A stretch of DNA of 7,382 nt from Bacillota bacterium (GTDB taxonomy: Bacteria; Bacillota; Clostridia; Lachnospirales; Lachnospiraceae): assembly GCA_023389295.1 (NCBI GenBank), contig JAEWEO010000131.1, positions 1-7,382 on the forward strand, given 5' to 3'. Below are positions 6,222 through 7,382 of this stretch, one piece after another. Below the pieces are notes generated by a model that searched no databases, was not told where the DNA came from, and saw only the letters and a list, made by a program, of their open reading frames with translations. The first letter of the stretch is position 1. Each line of letters opens with the position of its first letter. The position numbers and the translations under genes are program-made.

Positions 6222-7382
6222 TTATTCTGCAGATTCAGCAGCTTCTTCTACTTCAGCTTCCTTTTCAGGTGCTTCAAGAGCTTTTACGCTTAAGCTGATC
6301 TTCTTATCTTCTTTATTAAATTCAACAACCTTAGCTGTGATTTCCTGTCCAATCTTTAATACATCAGCAGGTTTCTCAACATGCTCTTTAGAAATCTGTG
6401 ATACATGTAAAAGTGCATCAATACCTGGCTCAAGCTCAACAAATGCACCGAAATCAGTCATTCGAGCTACAGTACCTGTTACTACATTTCCTACAGCATA
6501 TTTGATTTCTGCATCAATCCAAGGATTTGCATCTTCAAATTTTAAGCTAAGAGCGATTTTCTCACCCTGGATGTCTTTCACAAAAGCTTTTACTGTATCG
6601 CCAACTTTGAATACCTTCTTCGGATTTTCAACTCTTCCCCAAGACATTTCGGAAATATGAAGAAGACCATCTGCTCCGCCGAGGTCAATAAATGCACCAA
6701 AATCAGTAATGTTCTTAACAGTACCTTCAACAGTCATACCAATACTGATCTTCTCAAATAAATCTTTCTTTAAGGTTTCCTTCTTAGCAACGATTAATTG
6801 CTTACGATCTCCGATAATTCTTCTCTTCTTAGGATTAAATTCAGTAATTACGAAATCAATCTTCTCTCCAAGATACTTGGAAAGATCTTTCTCATAGGAA
6901 TCGGATACTAGGCTTGCAGGAATAAACACTCTAGCCTCATCAATAATTACGCTTAAACCACCGTTTAATACAGCAGCTACCTTAGCGGATAATACTTCAT
7001 TCTTCTCAAATGCTTCTTCTAATCTCTTATTGCCTTTTTCTGCTGCAAGTCTCTTATAAGTTAATGCTACTTGACCTTCACCATCATTCACCTTAAGAAT
7101 CTTAGCCTGCATAACATCACCAACATTAACAACACTTCTTAAATCTAAGTTGGGTGTATTGGTGTATTCATTTCTTGTAATGATACCTTCTGACTTATAG
7201 CCTATATTTAAGATAATTTCATCTTCTTTAACAGCCAAGACAATTCCTTCTACAACATCACCGTTGTTTATTTGCACTACTTTCTCTTCTTCCAATAATT
7301 GTTCAAAACTCTTCTCTGACATAGCGGTATGAACCTCCTTGATAATATTGTTTGGGGTCGATGCCCCTGCTGTAATACCTAC
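6222..7382 (-). CDS. ispH-rpsA: IspH–ribosomal protein S1 fusion, partial (N-terminus beyond window)
   Basis: The frame is open to the window edge: the 20 codons before the internal ATG at 7322 encode VGITAGASTPNNIIKEV and three more residues. That is the C-terminal end of IspH, the iron-sulfur reductase that makes IPP and DMAPP in the last MEP pathway step. The serine in GAS corresponds to E. coli Ser269, which contacts the substrate diphosphate. The frame runs without a stop into a 366-residue S1 part. Counted from ATG 7322, it has four OB-fold S1 repeats at roughly 19-90, 108-175, 193-262 and 278-350, then an acidic tail. Repeats 3 and 4 are the most canonical (ITDFGAFIDL...GLLHISEMS and MTDFGAFVEL...ALLHVSQIS). 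S1 proteins bind mRNA and aid translation. Such fusions are annotated in many Clostridia. The 366-residue part could also be made separately from ATG 7322, as AAGGAGG lies 11 bases upstream. Whether it is a true ribosomal S1 is unknown. Confidence 0.93.
   Translation of the reverse strand, partial: VGITAGASTPNNIIKEVHTAMSEKSFEQLLEEEKVVQINNGDVVEGIVLAVKEDEIILNIGYKSEGIITRNEYTNTPNLDLRSVVNVGDVMQAKILKVNDGEGQVALTYKRLAAEKGNKRLEEAFEKNEVLSAKVAAVLNGGLSVIIDEARVFIPASLVSDSYEKDLSKYLGEKIDFVITEFNPKKRRIIGDRKQLIVAKKETLKKDLFEKISIGMTVEGTVKNITDFGAFIDLGGADGLLHISEMSWGRVENPKKVFKVGDTVKAFVKDIQGEKIALSLKFEDANPWIDAEIKYAVGNVVTGTVARMTDFGAFVELEPGIDALLHVSQISKEHVEKPADVLKIGQEITAKVVEFNKEDKKISLSVKALEAPEKEAEVEEAAESAE
7334..7340 (-). 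promoter_or_regulatory. Internal Shine-Dalgarno sequence before the S1 part
   Basis: AAGGAGG on the minus strand is a near-perfect anti-16S match lying inside the IspH coding end (the Lys-Glu-Val codons). It is 11 bases before the in-frame ATG at 7322 that begins the S1 part. The spacing is slightly long. It may allow a separate S1 product, but the codons could also simply reflect conserved IspH residues. Confidence 0.4.

Noticed and set aside
6154..6897. Plus-strand open frames opposite the S1 part and the cheR start (168 and 62 codons)
   Set aside because: They are antisense to well-supported genes. The Ser/Thr/Ala-rich translation of the longer one is what reversed S1 codons would give.

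Overview
All genes in this window lie on the minus strand, so transcription runs from high to low coordinates. The base composition is AT-rich. The gene set is core bacterial housekeeping: IspH fused to ribosomal protein S1, CheR, PlsX, acyl carrier protein, RNase III and SMC. An IspH–S1 fusion together with a plsX-acpP-rnc-smc cluster points to a low-GC Firmicute of class Clostridia, probably near Lachnospiraceae. The assignment is inferred from gene content and protein style, not from a marker gene search.

Layout in order of transcription. (1) 7382-6222 is an open frame that enters from the window edge. It carries the last 20 residues of IspH and continues without a stop into a four-domain S1 protein. 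(2) 6183-5404 is cheR, 38 bases downstream, followed by a strong intrinsic terminator at 5314-5336 that closes this unit. (3) 5313-5069 is a non-coding leader with a plausible promoter and a short inverted repeat, leading into plsX (5068-4052). (4) acpP (4035-3802) follows closely, with its ribosome binding site right after the plsX stop. (5) 3801-3447 is a 355-base gap with a long hairpin, a wide inverted repeat and a possible promoter, but no convincing gene. (6) rnc (3446-2739) and smc (2673 to the window edge) follow. smc is open throughout its 891 visible codons, with its N-terminal ATPase half, first coiled coil, hinge and part of the second coiled coil in the window.

Functionally the window has two units. 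The first joins the last step of the MEP isoprenoid pathway to an S1-type RNA-binding protein and a chemoreceptor methyltransferase. The second joins phospholipid and fatty acid synthesis (PlsX, ACP) to RNA processing (RNase III) and chromosome organisation (SMC), an arrangement widely conserved in Firmicutes.

I see no mobile element, CRISPR array, tRNA, rRNA or defence system, and no evidence of a new multi-gene system. The points worth a second look are the IspH–S1 fusion with a possible internal start, the structured acpP-rnc gap, and the plsX leader.
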